Shown here: positions 31,740 through 42,989 of the stretch, one piece after another | Layout of the letters: each line of letters begins with the position of its first letter | Position numbering within the stretch: position 1 is the first letter of the stretch | From: Enchytraeus crypticus | Taxonomy: Eukaryota > Annelida > Clitellata > Enchytraeida > Enchytraeidae | DNA length: 64,000 bases | NCBI GenBank assembly: GCA_905160935.1 | Contig: CAJHZI010000449.1 | Location: forward strand, 134,501 to 198,500 | Direction: 5' to 3' | The notes under the pieces: generated by a model | The model's database searches: none | What the model saw: the letters and a program-made list of their open reading frames with translations, nothing else | Told to the model about the DNA's origin: nothing | Position numbers and translations under genes: made by a program

Positions 31740-32067
31740 TATAACTCCGTGAAATGAATATAATAAACGTAAGTTTAAACTGTCGCACTCAAGTTCTTAG
31801 TCTTAGGCTTGAGCTCTTAGTCTCCTGGATCGACTAATGAAGTAAGCGTTAGGAGTTATCAATGACTAACATGCTACAGTCATTCATCGTGTGACTACTA
31901 ATGAATCATATGCAGGCCAGGCGCCAGGGGGCAGTGGGGACCTGGCCCCCAAGTTCCCCCTAGTTATGCCAGATTGAATTAATCTTTCCAGAGCGTTACG
32001 TCAATGACGGTAAAATAAAGTTCAGTATAGTATAAAGTCTATGTAAATGCACGTATGTGCATACTTG

Positions 32068-32072
<5 letters not shown>
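31740..32072. other. intergenic, nothing recognised
   Basis: AGTTCTTAGTCTTAGGCTTG / AGCTCTTAGTCTCC near 31792 is a small direct repeat. Confidence 0.4.

Positions 32073-32115
<43 letters not shown>
32073..32115. repeat. (TA)n microsatellite
   Basis: About 21 TA units. Confidence 0.95.
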
Positions 32116-32117
<2 letters not shown>

Positions 32118-32119
32118 CT

Positions 32120-32620
32120 CAAAACGTCATTCCACCCCATCAATTTTCTTTGATCCCCTCCCCCCAGTTTGTTACATCTGGCGACGGCATTAATTTATAT
32201 AGGCCTACGGTACATGGGCAGAACAATTCTTACCATGTGTTTAAGTTTACAAACCCATTTTTTAGCTTACATTTACAACTCTAAACCAAATTTTGCTATT
32301 TACAGTTTAACTGGCTGAATAATTGACTAATTGATTGATTGATTAACTGGCTAATGAATTAACTAACAAGTTGAGTAAACAATTGTATGATTTATTGAAA
32401 GATTGATTTTAGGATTATTTGCTTGACTGACTGATAGCCTGTCTGAATCATTGATTGATTGATGTAACTGATTGATTGGCACTGACATATTGAACTATTA
32501 AATCCTTCAATTTCTGATTAATTGATTGATTTTCTGATTCGTTAAATGACGATTGAGCGGTACAAATCTACGCTATTGTTAATTAGTCTAAATCTTATGT
32601 ATCTGTATTAGTATTTTTCC
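32120..32620. other. intergenic; GATT-rich degenerate repeat
   Basis: 32310-32550 is a loose series of TTGATTGATTGATT words like 1295-1445. Confidence 0.5.
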
Positions 32621-32622
32621 GA

Positions 32623-32830
32623 GCAATCTAAAACTCATCTCTTTCCTCAACAGGTCCAAGTTTTAACACTCTTGCCGTGGATCATAGGACTTGCACTGTT
32701 TTGATTTCGCTTTTCTTGTAGCCTTTGTGTATTCAGTCGTCATCCTGTGTTGTTTTGGCGCGTGTTTGTGTAGAGTCTGCAAGAGACATCTCTGACATCG
32801 CCCTATGGCGAGGAACCGGCCGATAAATTT
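32623..32830 (+). mobile_element. LINE C 3' end
   Basis: SNLKLISFLNRS at 32626 recalls the LKTxLF end of the pol frame; ACATCTCTGACATCGCCCTA, GGCGAGGAACCGGCCGATAA is the decayed tail. Confidence 0.6.
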
Positions 32831-32884
32831 TAATTATTATTGATTAATTTATGGAATCCTGATGATGAGCGTTTCGCAGGATGG

Positions 32885-33045
32885 CAGAGAGATGGTTATA
32901 TGGACTGCAGGACAGTGTAAGGATTAGTGTATCGATAGAGGTGGTTATAAGGACTGTAGGACAGTATAAGGATTAGTGTATAGATAGAGGTGGTTATAAG
33001 GACTGTAGGACAGTGTGAATAAGGATTAGTGTATCGATCAGTCAT
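32885..33045 (+). repeat. about 54-bp tandem repeat, three copies
   Basis: GGTTATAAGGACTGTAGGAC, AGT(G/A)TAAGGATTAGTGTAT and CGATAGAGGT recur three times. Confidence 0.9.
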
Positions 33046-33144
33046 ACTGGCTGACTCGCAGAGACTCACAGACTGGTCGACAGATGGCCACTGATAGCTC
33101 TGTCACTCGCCCAGAAATAGCAACGCAATTATTAAAATCATTTC

Positions 33145-33145
33145 T

Positions 33146-33194
<49 letters not shown>

Positions 33195-33208
33195 GTGAGT
33201 GAGTGAGA

Positions 33209-33249
<41 letters not shown>

Positions 33250-33270
33250 GGAGAGAGAGCGAGAGAGGGT
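33145..33270. repeat. (GA)n microsatellite
   Basis: GA units with a GTGAGTGAGTGAGTGAG interruption and GAAA interruptions. Confidence 0.95.
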
Positions 33271-33274
33271 GGTG

Positions 33275-33995
33275 GAGGGATTAATGATAGCTTTAGATTT
33301 GTAGGAATGACTTGAGGAGGATTTGTGGAAAAGATCATCCAAGCGTAAGGGACTCATAACTTTATCAAATATTTATCGGATTATATCTGTGGTGAAAAGT
33401 CTAACGGACCGTAAATAGCGGCAAATGAAATTACTTCTTGTGATTAAAATGAATTCCTAAAACTAACAGTGACTCATACCGACAACCTAAATGGATTATG
33501 ACAGACTATGATACTGTACAGTAAGTCTACATAGATTTGTAGACATTTGTCTCAGATCGAATGGACATTGGCTACGGAAGAGTAGGGATTGAAGATGTAT
33601 GAATGAGTCACAGGAGAACCTTTAACTGATCTCACATCAACTTATTCCAATGAATCCCAGTTTAGCTAGGCTTAGGATATGAACAGACCCTCAATTTTCC
33701 TGTTTTCTATGTTTTACAAATTTTTTGTAGCAATTTCTGGATCCAATGCACTCAACAGAGCACTCGCCAACCGAATGCTCTGTTTGGCTTTGGTTTGGAT
33801 CTTAATGCTTTGTCGCCTTTTATTACACGTTCGGTTTACTGTTGGTCTATTTTTCAGAAACCCAGGGCTCAAAAATGGTTCTAACTCAAATGTATTAATT
33901 TCGACATTAGTAACATTAATTGTAACTTATTATGTATACGTATTAATTGTCTGAAGGAAGAATGAGATTGAGTCAAATCAATAGATAAAAAATGC
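33275..33995. other. intergenic, nothing recognised
   Basis: A 91-codon frame at 33679-33954 is hydrophobic but has no family resemblance or start context that would support a gene. Confidence 0.4.
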
Positions 33996-33999
33996 ATGC

Positions 34000-34080
34000 T
34001 CTCGTTAGCGCAGTGATTTAACAAATGCTTAGGATACGATACTTAATTGCTACTGTGATTCTTTGAGTATTCTATTGTTT
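34000..34080 (+). repeat. tRNA-like SINE relic
   Basis: CTCTCGTTAGCGCAGTGATT resembles the 5' part and A box of a tRNA; no clear B box follows (GTGATTCTTTGAG). Confidence 0.4.
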
Positions 34081-34084
34081 TCAT

Positions 34085-34650
34085 TGCATTTATTATAGTG
34101 TACATCAGTTAATGTGCAATTTTATTTTAAAATTTTAAAATTTAAATTTTAAATTTTAAAATTCAATAGAATAGATTTAGATAAATCAGGCTTGAATATT
34201 TTCAGACTGATTAAAAAAGAACACTACACGCAAATGCTCCTGTTAAATGCAGGTAGAGAGCTATAAGAAACAACTTCTTTCGTCTATTTCTGGAGTTATA
34301 ATACAGTTGCTATATATATTTTCAGATAACGGAAGATTCAGTTGCAGAGAGAATGAATGTGCAGGAATAATCCAACAGGAAAGAGTGAAAGAGTGAGTTG
34401 GCCCATGCTATTGGCTGACTAATACGTCTGCAAATCATATATGGCCTGGAACCCTGGGATGAATCGAAAATCTAACGCACCGGAATACCGTTTTTGATAG
34501 CGCTATTGGCTGTAACTTAACATTTATCATCACATAATTTACAGTAAATTTTCCACGCTATAGAAATTATAGATTGCAATATATAAGTTGCCATTTTCTC
34601 CAGCAAAGCCCTAAAATAGTCTGCGTAACCAAAATTTGAAGATTACATTC
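34085..34650. other. intergenic, nothing recognised
   Basis: 34125-34162 is a TTTTAAAATTTAAA palindromic run. 34330-34500 is more mixed but unrecognised. Confidence 0.4.

Positions 34651-34712
<62 letters not shown>
34650..34712. repeat. (GT)n joined to (GA)n microsatellite
   Basis: Eight GT units then about 23 GA units. Confidence 0.95.
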
Positions 34713-34714
34713 AT

Positions 34715-35110
34715 AATTATTATGCTAAGTATATCAATAGTTTTATAAATACACGGAACCAACAGTTCCGCTTATACAAATATATATATATAGGCTACAG
34801 AGGAGAATACTAAATTGCTAAAAACATAATTTAATTATGTTCAATTTAATTGTAATTTAATTATGCTAATTTAATGTTTTGTGTTTAGAAATTTCTTGAA
34901 ATTTCGTTGCGTTTATACGCTTGTACTAATCGATCTCATTAATCATTAAATCATTATTTTTTCAAGTAATGCCCAGTTCAATTGAGATCATCATACGATA
35001 GTATTTCGTGATATTTGTTGCTCTTTAGCGATAAATTTTAAGAATACCGTTAAACTCTATTTAGGCGAATTGTTTATTTTTATCTAACCGAGTTAGAGAA
35101 GGCGTTAGTG
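34715..35110. other. intergenic, nothing recognised
   Basis: TTTAATTATGTTCAATTTAA-type words near 34830; no gene. Confidence 0.4.
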
Positions 35111-35111
<1 letters not shown>

Positions 35112-35149
<38 letters not shown>

Positions 35150-35252
35150 GAGAGAGAGAAAGAGAAAGAGAGAAAGAAAGAAAAACAGACAGAGTCTGAA
35201 AGAGAGAGGAAGAGAGAGAGAGAGAGAGAGAGACACTGAGAGAGAAACACAA
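35112..35252. repeat. (GA)n microsatellite
   Basis: Interrupted GA tract (GACAG, GAAAG, GAAGA). Confidence 0.95.
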
Positions 35253-35339
35253 TATAACATATACATAAGTCTTCCAGCTATTTCCGCTATCATAACTTAC
35301 ATACACACCACACATAGAGAGAGACCTGCTCGTGTTACA

Positions 35340-35500
35340 AACATTGGCTAGGCGCCGGTATACAGCCACTCGCCAGGGGCGCTGCAGTCGCTCGCTAGAG
35401 GCTCCAGTCATTCGCTAGGGACGCTGCGGACAGGGGGCGGGGTTACTCAGTTAGCTGCGAGGAACATCTGTGCGCCTCAGTCCCGTTAGAGCGTTAGACG
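35340..35500 (+). promoter_or_regulatory. candidate SoxC promoter
   Basis: The most GC-rich stretch near the Sox gene. It contains a GC box (GGGGGCGGGG, 35433-35442) and directly behind it TCAGTT (35447-35452), which matches the arthropod initiator TCAGT. A second TCAGTC follows at 35477. CGCTAGGG/CGCTAGAGG/CGCCAGGG words recur. If used, the 5' UTR would be about 0.65-0.7 kb, or an intron may lie between. Placement is inference. Confidence 0.35.
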
Positions 35501-35559
35501 AATGCGGATGTATAGATCTCGTGTAGGAATGATGAATGCTGGAAGATAGGAACATTGCG

Positions 35560-35720
35560 ATACTGTACGTATGGTGATATTGTGATACTGCACACATAGC
35601 ATATACGACATTGCTATACTGTATAGATAGCATATACGACATTGCAATACTGTATACATAGCATATAGGAACATTGCAATACTATTACATATTGCAGCAT
35701 ATAGGAACATTGCTTTATCA
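35560..35720 (+). repeat. roughly 33-bp tandem repeat upstream of SoxC
   Basis: GCATATACGACATTGC(A/T), ATACTGTATA(C/G)ATA recurs about four times with drift (last units read GCATATAGGAACATTGC). Confidence 0.85.
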
Positions 35721-36137
35721 AGCTGATAAATCACTTCTGTTAATTGTGATTGGCGTTTACTATCGCGCAATTGTCAAATAGGACCCGATCGTTGTAATAT
35801 TGCGAACATTGTAACAATTAGCGAATCTTACAATAGGAATTGACGATATATCGAGACATCTAGAGAATCTATTGCAGTATTCTAAATTTAGCAACGTTAA
35901 TATAACTAGATACTTCTAGCTTGTTCTAGCAGTTTCTAAAGCAATACGATAGAACATTATTGTATCACATAGTAAATTAACAGTATCTGAATTATTTGTA
36001 CATACGTCAGTTAACTAGCAAACTATCTCAAACTATCGTCAGTTAACTGGAAAATATCTCTCTTCGCTGACACCGTAAAAGGTAAACTTTCTATTTCTAA
36101 ATAACCCCACATCGACTGCTAGCGCTGTAACATTGTA

Positions 36138-37496
36138 ATGCTACCAGACATGTTGGAAACAAACATGATGGATGATTTCGACGACTATCAGAACTGCTTC
36201 CCCTCTTCCACTCTAAGCACCTATAGTTCCTCCTCTTCTACATCCTCTTCCGTATTCGGCTCACAGTTGGTCGATCCGACCTCCCACACTCCCTACTCTG
36301 ACGCCACTCAGTGCAAGAAATCCGCCAACCACATCAAGCGACCGATGAACGCCTTCATGGTCTGGTCTCAGATAGAGAGACGAAAGATCTCCGAGGTACA
36401 GCCTGAGATGCACAATGCTGAGATCAGCAAGAGGTTGGGAATGAGATGGAAGAAGTTGTCGGAGGTGGAGAGACAGCCTTACATAGAAGAGGCTGAGAGA
36501 TTGAGGTTACTCCATTGTCAGGAATACCCTGACTACAAGTACCGACCTCGCAAGAGAGCCACTGCGGTCAATAAGTCTAAACCTGACTCGGTCAAGGTAG
36601 ATCGCCCGATGGCGAGCAAGGGAGTGACAAAACCCACCGCTCAGCACCCTACTGCTGCCGACACCTTCAAACTGAAGCTGGCTTTGGAAAGCGCAGCGAT
36701 CCACGATCTTAAAATGAATAATAATAACTATAGTAACAACAACAACGTATCGGTAGTTCAGCATAGAGGAGTGACGAAGGGTGTGTACACGGCGCCCTGC
36801 AGTAGTCCTGCTAGTCTCCACTCTCCCGTCACCCCTGATAGCTCCAGCTTCTACACCGAGGAGAACTTCACCACGCTACTGGCTAACAGCGGTAAGGGTT
36901 TCGAATCAAAATGTCTGTACATCCCACTACAACAATCCCTACAACAACAACACCTGCAGCATCAACAACAACAACAGAGTCAGATAGAATTTATCAAGCA
37001 GGAGCTTCAGAACTTGGCTCATCTTCAGCAACAAAACGAGCAGCGAAATCACAATCAGCAATTCCACCTTCAGCCTTCCCAATTCTTTCCTCTAAATACC
37101 AGTGCGGGAAAACTTCTCTCCGTAAATCCGTCACTGCTCATGACCTCCTCCGGTCTCGTAAACGACGTCAATCAAAATATCCAGGATTCTCTGGACGATA
37201 TGGACGTCCTTTCCGACATCGATCTACTACATCTCCCAACCAGCTGGCAGAAGGAGCTGACCAGCATGGAGCTGGGACGTCTCACAGAGAGCGACCTCAC
37301 CTCTCTCGAAACCCAGAACGATCCCCAGCCAGTCTTCCTTGATCATCAGCTATCTCCATCTTTCCAGCCGCTAGGCCAGCAACCGCCGTCCCAGCAAGAG
37401 TTCTTGGAGTACTCCACACCAGAAGTCAAGGAACTGTTGGTGAACGGATGGTTTGAGTCCAGCCTTGGGCAGCTGATCACAAATGGTAATTGTTAG
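36138..37496 (+). CDS. SoxC: SoxC-group HMG-box transcription factor (Sox4/11/12-like)
   Basis: Single open exon of 452 codons. A TAG stop lies in frame at 36120-36122, so ATG 36138 is the first possible start in this exon. Residues about 65-140 form a complete SOX HMG box: [61 protein letters not shown]. The RPMNAFMVW signature and [10 protein letters not shown] end place it in group C. N-terminal Ser/Thr run (24-39), Asn run (194-203), Gln-rich stretch (265-315), a sumoylation-type IKQE (286-289) and an acidic segment with [14 protein letters not shown] (351-364) follow. The C-terminus, [20 protein letters not shown], is the conserved SoxC activation tail. SoxC proteins bind ACAAT-type sites in the nucleus and act in neural and other differentiation in animals studied. 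Absence of introns agrees with SoxC genes elsewhere. No frame damage; expected functional. Confidence 0.95.
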   Translation: MLPDMLETNMMDDFDDYQNCFPSSTLSTYSSSSSTSSSVFGSQLVDPTSHTPYSDATQCKKSANHIKRPMNAFMVWSQIERRKISEVQPEMHNAEISKRLGMRWKKLSEVERQPYIEEAERLRLLHCQEYPDYKYRPRKRATAVNKSKPDSVKVDRPMASKGVTKPTAQHPTAADTFKLKLALESAAIHDLKMNNNNYSNNNNVSVVQHRGVTKGVYTAPCSSPASLHSPVTPDSSSFYTEENFTTLLANSGKGFESKCLYIPLQQSLQQQHLQHQQQQQSQIEFIKQELQNLAHLQQQNEQRNHNQQFHLQPSQFFPLNTSAGKLLSVNPSLLMTSSGLVNDVNQNIQDSLDDMDVLSDIDLLHLPTSWQKELTSMELGRLTESDLTSLETQNDPQPVFLDHQLSPSFQPLGQQPPSQQEFLEYSTPEVKELLVNGWFESSLGQLITNGNC

Positions 37497-37984
37497 TCGA
37501 GATATTTATAACGTTAATACATTCCCGATCCAATCGATATTCCTGTTAAGCGGTAAGCTTATATTTTGAGATGGTATTTTCTATGGTGTTTGTAGGTAAA
37601 CTTTCACATTTTTAAAGAATTTATATTTCCACGATGCCTGTGAAGAGTTCAATCGCAATTTTACACGTAAATGACTTTTTAAAGCTTTAGTAGAATTCAT
37701 GGAGTTATTTTTGGCAAAGATGTTGCCTAGATATAAATTTTTAAAATATATGTGGGTATTTCAGTGAATTTTACGGCGCTGTACACTTTATGCATCACCA
37801 TTTATAAATGTTCTGGCCACGGGCATGATGTCAGCTCCGTAGAGTCTTTGTCTCCTGCTGGTGTTCGTAGGGTCAATTTCCATCCGCCAATTCGACATTT
37901 GATCCTCTAAGCTTGAGCATTAAGGCAGTGTTAATTAAGGTGAATGGTGATTAATGGTGTGATAATTTAATATAAAAGGAACGT
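37497..37984 (+). other. SoxC downstream sequence / probable 3' UTR
   Basis: AT-rich and free of recognised repeats up to the LINE E tail at 37985. The end of the transcript cannot be placed; an AATAAA at 38726-38731 is one candidate polyadenylation signal. Confidence 0.35.
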
Positions 37985-38104
37985 TCTAGATGATTTAAAG
38001 ATACACTCGTATGTGGACGTAGAGAGGGAAACGGAAGATAGAGATGAGTGGAGCGTTATATACCATGGACCTGCCAGTGGGCAGTGCACTAAGAGAGAGA
38101 GAGA
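37985..38104 (+). mobile_element. LINE E 3' end
   Basis: TCTAGATGATTTAAAGATAC, ATAGAGATGAGTGGAGCG, ACCATGGACCTGCCAGTGGG, CAGTGCACTAAG and a 6-7 unit GA tail. It may lie inside the SoxC 3' UTR. Confidence 0.85.
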
Positions 38105-38440
38105 TTTAATTTATAAGTATATGTAATATATAAATATATCTCAGTGCCGTCGCTTGGTAGCTTTTTATACTTATTTTATATTAGTATTTTTTATAGATGT
38201 CTACATTTTAACCGTGCCTATGATGCATTACATCTTACTAAGAATATTTGGGCAGCCCAGGATAAAGCTTGTGTATATATTTTTATATTAACGTACAGTA
38301 GTTTTTCTTTTTTAGAAATGTTTTTACATATTTTCATAAGCATTTGCTTAGCTTTCTATACATGTATGTTGTGCGTGTATTTTGATACTAGAGACAGATC
38401 CTAGAACTGCTCCGTACAATCTTGCTCAGCGCTTTGCAAA
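38105..38440. other. intergenic or 3' UTR
   Basis: AT-rich; an 86-codon frame at 38144-38404 has no recognisable content. Confidence 0.35.
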
Positions 38441-38444
38441 ATCT

Positions 38445-38494
38445 TTTTGTCTAAGACGTCCCTGACATCGTTTGATCTATGAGCCTAACGTTAA
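38445..38494 (+). mobile_element. LINE C 3' tail
   Basis: AAGACGTCCCTGACATCGTT, ATGAGCCTAACGTTAAAT. Confidence 0.6.
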
Positions 38495-38499
38495 ATGTG

Positions 38500-40235
38500 T
38501 TCCTTTTTTATTGTTTCATGCTGTTAAACAAAACGTTTATCATAGTTGTGCAAAGGTAAAATGCTGTTCCGTCAGAATATTCTCCAGAACAAATGGGTTA
38601 TGCAATCTTCACATAAGTGTTCGGCATAATTAAAGATTGCAACCTATCTATGCTTCACAATTTTGAATTGTATGATGGTATTTATTTATATTTAAGAAAA
38701 GTTTTCTATTTGTGGTAAAATTACAATAAATACAAGTCATATATACTCCAACGTATTCAGTAATTAAAAGATGACCATACATTTTGCAATGCTTTTCTCT
38801 TCGCTTTATTGTGTAATCATCTAATTTAGCAGCTGCTGTTCATGTTTTAACATGTTGTTGAATTTAGTTCACATTTGAGATTACCTATATTCACTACTGT
38901 CTCAAATGTGAAACAGTTTTGTTCAAATATCTGCTATTCTAATTATCTTTAGAATTTTTTCAAAAAAGCTAAATTGCGCAGTAATACCTACCTGATACTA
39001 TCGCTGTTGATATGCATTTCTGAAGTATATAAAAATTAGGTAATTATCTGCGCTTCTTCGATTCTGTCTCCAAAAAATTCCACTTCCAATATCTCTGCTT
39101 GGGCAATTAGCAATTTAAATCATCAATAGATCTAGTATATAGCTGACAAGTTAAATAGCTATTTCAAAACTGACTAATGTTTATCATTATTATTCTTTGA
39201 CATTTCTAAGTTATCATATCTAAATTGAAACAAAATTTCTGCAGAAGAATTTTTAAATTAACAAGCTACAAATAAATGTAACTTATTTTAATTTTTATTT
39301 TTGGAAAATACAAGTATTTATCGGTTTAATTGTTAACGAAGATATTGAAACCTTTTCACGGATTAAATCGTGCAAAAACTTGATCGATTTGACTCCAAAT
39401 TGGTGAAATTATGTATTTGAACAGAAAGAGTGGCTTGAAAATTGTTGTCAATTTCGTTTGAATGATTTTTGCGATAACATTCTTTGTAAATAGTCGATAC
39501 GCAATGTCGTATATGTGTTTATAAACCAGTTTATTTTATGTATCTTTGTTACACCGCATAATTAAATATAAATTTCTTAAAATATAGATTGCAACGTTTA
39601 TATTTTTCATTATTCAAAATCATTGTTGCGTCCTATGTTTAGATAAGATATTTTCACAGTATGAATTGAATTCGGCAGCTGATTCATTTGTACATAATAT
39701 GAACTTAGTTGTAGATGTTTCACCTTAAATTAAAACTAAATTATTTTATGTTCAAGTTTTTGATGAGAAGTTTGCATGTTTTCGGTTATATTTATTTTTA
39801 TTTATTCATTGCCGTAATTTATCAAAATTCGGAACTTTCATTGTATTTTACTTTAGATCGATTTAAATTTTGTTGCATATTTAGTTTGATAAGTTCGAAA
39901 ATGAATTAAGATTTAATGGGCGATTATTATTTAAAGGCCGTTCCAGACGCATGCTGACGACTATGTTATTCTGATATTTATGGCTGCACTTTGCATGACT
40001 TTACATTATGATTTATGACATTATGATATATGACATTATGATTTATGACTTTGTGAATTATACATATCATTTAATAGATTATTCTTAAGAATACTAATTC
40101 GCCAGAATTGATTAGATATCACTAATTCCACTGGAAATGATTAGAAAAAATTCCCTTCGCTTGGCTTCGCATGCAATAGAAGCGCAGTTTTTCAAAGCAT
40201 CTTGCACTACAAGTTCATGATGAATAATTAGGTAA
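38500..40235. other. intergenic, AT-rich, repeat-poor
   Basis: About 1.7 kb without recognised repeats, unusual for this window. It contains several ATTTA and AATAAA words, which would suit a long regulated 3' UTR, and a TATGACATTATGAT direct repeat at 40008-40050. Confidence 0.4.
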
Positions 40236-40240
40236 AAAAG

Positions 40241-40382
40241 GTAATGTTAACGTTAGTTTCCTCACTCGAAAGCGATGTCAGTGACTGGTGAGCCCAGTAT
40301 TTGAACCATTACATACTGATTCGCGGTCGAGTATCTTACCGACATCGCTGTATCATCGAGTATCTTACGATGTCGATGATTA
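40241..40382 (-). repeat. SINE A copy
   Basis: Minus strand reads CGATGTCGGTAAGATACTCG, ACCGCGAATCAGTATGTAAT, GGTTCAAATACTGGGC, ACTGACATCGCTTTCGAGTG, AGGAAACTAACGTTAAC. The 5' end has a small internal duplication. Confidence 0.8.
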
Positions 40383-40389
40383 AACCAAA

Positions 40390-41182
40390 GTCATGACGAT
40401 TAATCGTACTTATGCACTCTATTCTCTGTGTGCTACCAGCTCTTGATTCAAATTATCAAAAACCGTCAGTATTTATTTAACTATCGAATGCTCAACCGTA
40501 CATCCGTAAAAATGTGTAAGTCTGGAAGAAGTGAAATGAAGATCTGGTAGAGATAAGTGCCGTGCCGCTACTAATGAAATCCACATGTTCCTGCTGTCAG
40601 TCTGGAGTCTGTCTGTCTCTACGCTTACATCTCTGCTTGAATATTCGTCCGTGTTTGCGTCAGTGTTTTGATAAAAGTCGTAACGCCTTCCAGGGTTATT
40701 CTATCTTCCTACTGCTTTTCATTAAATCCGTTTAGCATCATTCCAGTGCTGCCATTCGCAAGATTCTGGTTCAATATTTTACTCTCCCGTTGCTGATAGT
40801 CTCATTGGTCTGCGCAGTGAATTTAGTTTTTTGAGCGTGAAAGTTTTGCGTGTGCTGGCAATTGTTTGACACACTTGTATAGTACTTTGTATTTATATTT
40901 TTCGTAATTATACGACTTACGTGTATATTTCTGCGCTTAATTAATTGTTTATGTTTAGCAGTTGCTAATGATGGAGAGCGTCCATGACTCGCTAGTGTGT
41001 TCATATCGTTTCTTAGATTTGTGCATATTTTTGAAGCAATTTTCTATTTGCATAACTCGTTTTTATATCTTCTACTAAACTTGATGCATTCGATACACCC
41101 GTCGTTGAGTTATTCGAATATTTATTATCAACTTTTTAAAAATTAAGTTCATATTTGCTGCCTGTAGAGGTCATCAGTCAAT
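40390..41182. other. intergenic, nothing recognised
   Basis: No feature recognised. Confidence 0.4.
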
Positions 41183-41185
41183 CAA

Positions 41186-41243
41186 TCAATAAGAATTTAA
41201 CGTCCGATTCCTCGCCATAAGGCAATGTCAGGGACGTCATCAG
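41186..41243 (-). mobile_element. LINE C 3' tail
   Basis: Minus strand: GACGTCCCTGACATTGCCTT, ATGGCGAGGAATCGGACGTT, AAATTC. Confidence 0.7.
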
Positions 41244-41249
41244 TACAGA

Positions 41250-41795
41250 CTAATGCTAGATGCGATAATATAATGTATTTAACGTTCGTTTTCTTGTCAG
41301 AAGCTGTTGTCAGTGCGGCTTTCAATGCGAAGTCGCCGGTAATCAAACTGAATTAAAAATAATTACAAATAATTATATAAATCAATATCAGTATTCAGAA
41401 GCTAGATAGCAGATTCAAATTACGGCCACTACTTAGTATTCCTAACCTTACTCTACTTCCTCTCTCAGTTGGGAGCAAACCTTCCATCATAGAATAGGAC
41501 TTCCTTTTCTAAAGCTTAACGTCGCCTTTATTCAAAACAAATATGATCACTGAAGTGTCTTTTCGTTGCTTTCTTCGGTTCCTTTCACGACACCAGTAGT
41601 AATAGCAATTCAAATTTTCAGTGAACCGAATACAACATGGACAGATGATCATTAATTAAGCACATCTATGAAAGCATTCGTAAGGATCAAATGTACATAA
41701 CCGCAAACAATCCAATCATCAAGTTATATAGCATTAGTAGTCTAATTAAATACATTTCATTATTAACGATGCCAGTCTCATGTTTCGAATAATTA
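41250..41795. other. intergenic; second weak tail
   Basis: ATTTAACGTTCGTTTTCTTG at 41277 with CAGTGCGGC may be another decayed LINE C or SINE A tail; nothing else. Confidence 0.35.
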
Positions 41796-41798
41796 CCA

Positions 41799-41845
41799 GT
41801 GACGGAAGATTCTGGATTTGAATCTCATTCACAATGATCGGCAGA
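41799..41845 (-). repeat. SINE A fragment
   Basis: CAGTGACGGAAGATTCTGGA, TTTGAATCTCATTCACAATG, ATCGGC correspond to the B-box region on the minus strand. Confidence 0.55.
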
Positions 41846-41886
41846 CGAACCCTTAACTGGTAATGCCACGGTCTTAGAAATAAAGC

Positions 41887-41985
41887 TGTAAAGCCTATGT
41901 TAACTTCAGTTTCATACCAGTATTTGAACCCCGCACATAGGCCTACTGATCCGCCGTCGGTAATCTCACCGACATCGCCACTGGC
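41887..41985 (-). repeat. SINE A copy with internal deletion
   Basis: Minus strand reads GCCAGTGGCGATGTCGGTGA, CGACGGCGGATCAGTAGGCC, GCGGGGTTCAAATACTGG, then jumps to GAAACTGAAGTTAACA. The CACTGACATCGCTTTCGAG block is missing. Confidence 0.75.
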
Positions 41986-41989
41986 AGAA

Positions 41990-42189
41990 AACATCTATAA
42001 GTATGTGTAGATGATGATGAAAAGTGTTGAGGAACGCGCCAGTTAATGCAGACGAGTGATGTAGTTATTAGTTTAATGGAAGTAATGGAGAGATAATTGA
42101 AGCCTGGCTGAAGACGACGATGCGGTAGTAACAAGGCTTCTAGCTGGATAGTATCCGATTACCGGCAGACTAGCAGGCAGTCGGCAGGC
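41990..42189. other. intergenic
   Basis: No feature recognised. Confidence 0.35.
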
Positions 42190-42345
42190 CTTGTGAGCTC
42201 AATGAAGCCTTGGCTAGGGCTAGAACTGCTGCACGAGTCTTCAGACTGATGGTGGGGATTAACGACAAGCTCAGAAGCCGCAGAGCGTCTCTTCGAGCCG
42301 TTTTAAGTTTATTCTTTTATTTCATGAAATCTGACATACCGCAGA
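42190..42345 (+). other. GC-richer open stretch, possible exon
   Basis: The + frame through 42192-42330 reads ALARARTAARVFRLM, VGINDKLRSRRASLRAVLSL without stop, preceded by AG at 42188-42189 (GCAGTCGGCAG). Composition is clearly more GC-rich than the flanks, and the peptide looks like a basic amphipathic helix. No family is recognised and no donor site is obvious. Confidence 0.2.
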
Positions 42346-42349
42346 AAAC

Positions 42350-42570
42350 GTACAAACATGCATGGAACAAAAAGCAAATAGAAAGTTCAATAATTCAATT
42401 AAGTCCAAGAAATGAGTTTATTAACGGTCATTAGGCCCATATACATTAATATTCTTAATCTAAAATCATATACACGAAAGGAGTGCGATTAAATGCAACG
42501 TTATGAATGATACTACACGAAGTATTACTAATTGTGGGGATTTATTGTCAGAGCCGTTATTAAAGAATTG
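42350..42570. other. intergenic
   Basis: No feature recognised. Confidence 0.35.
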
Positions 42571-42572
42571 TG

Positions 42573-42612
42573 GCAGGTTGTACTGTGTTTAACGTCAAGG
42601 TTCAGAAGCAGA
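42573..42612 (-). repeat. SINE B 3' end
   Basis: GGCAGGTTGTACTGTGTTTA, ACGTCAAGGTTCAGAAGCA. Confidence 0.7.
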
Positions 42613-42614
42613 AT

Positions 42615-42985
42615 TAAGAGTAAGAGGTAGCTGAACAAATTAGTAGTATATAAAAAATTGACCGTTTTACTTTATAGATTTTATAGGCATTAGACGAAAC
42701 CTTAAATTAACAACAAAAGAGTTATAACACTATTTCTGGCATGTTTGTTAAAGTTTTTGGGAAATTAGCTAACTTAACTGTAGGCCTATTCTTCAGTTAC
42801 AAATTAAAATATCACAAGCTGAAAATCAAAGGAATTGCCATTTAGATCTATAATTATACAATTTTCATAAACTCAATTTTGAAATTAGAAGGATCTAACG
42901 CCAAATTATAGTAAAATGGGTAAAGAAATTACCGTTTAGAAACCGAAACAACGGCCTCCTGCTTAAAATACATGTACGTTTAGCC
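42615..42985. other. intergenic, nothing recognised
   Basis: No feature recognised. Confidence 0.4.
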
Positions 42986-42989
42986 TTTG

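Noticed and set aside
36507..36821. 104-residue antisense frame in SoxC
   Set aside because: Shadow of the SoxC frame on the opposite strand; no independent signal.
36911..37342. 143-residue frame overlapping SoxC in another phase
   Set aside because: It lies entirely within the SoxC coding sequence and translates its Gln-rich part as Thr/Asn-rich low complexity.
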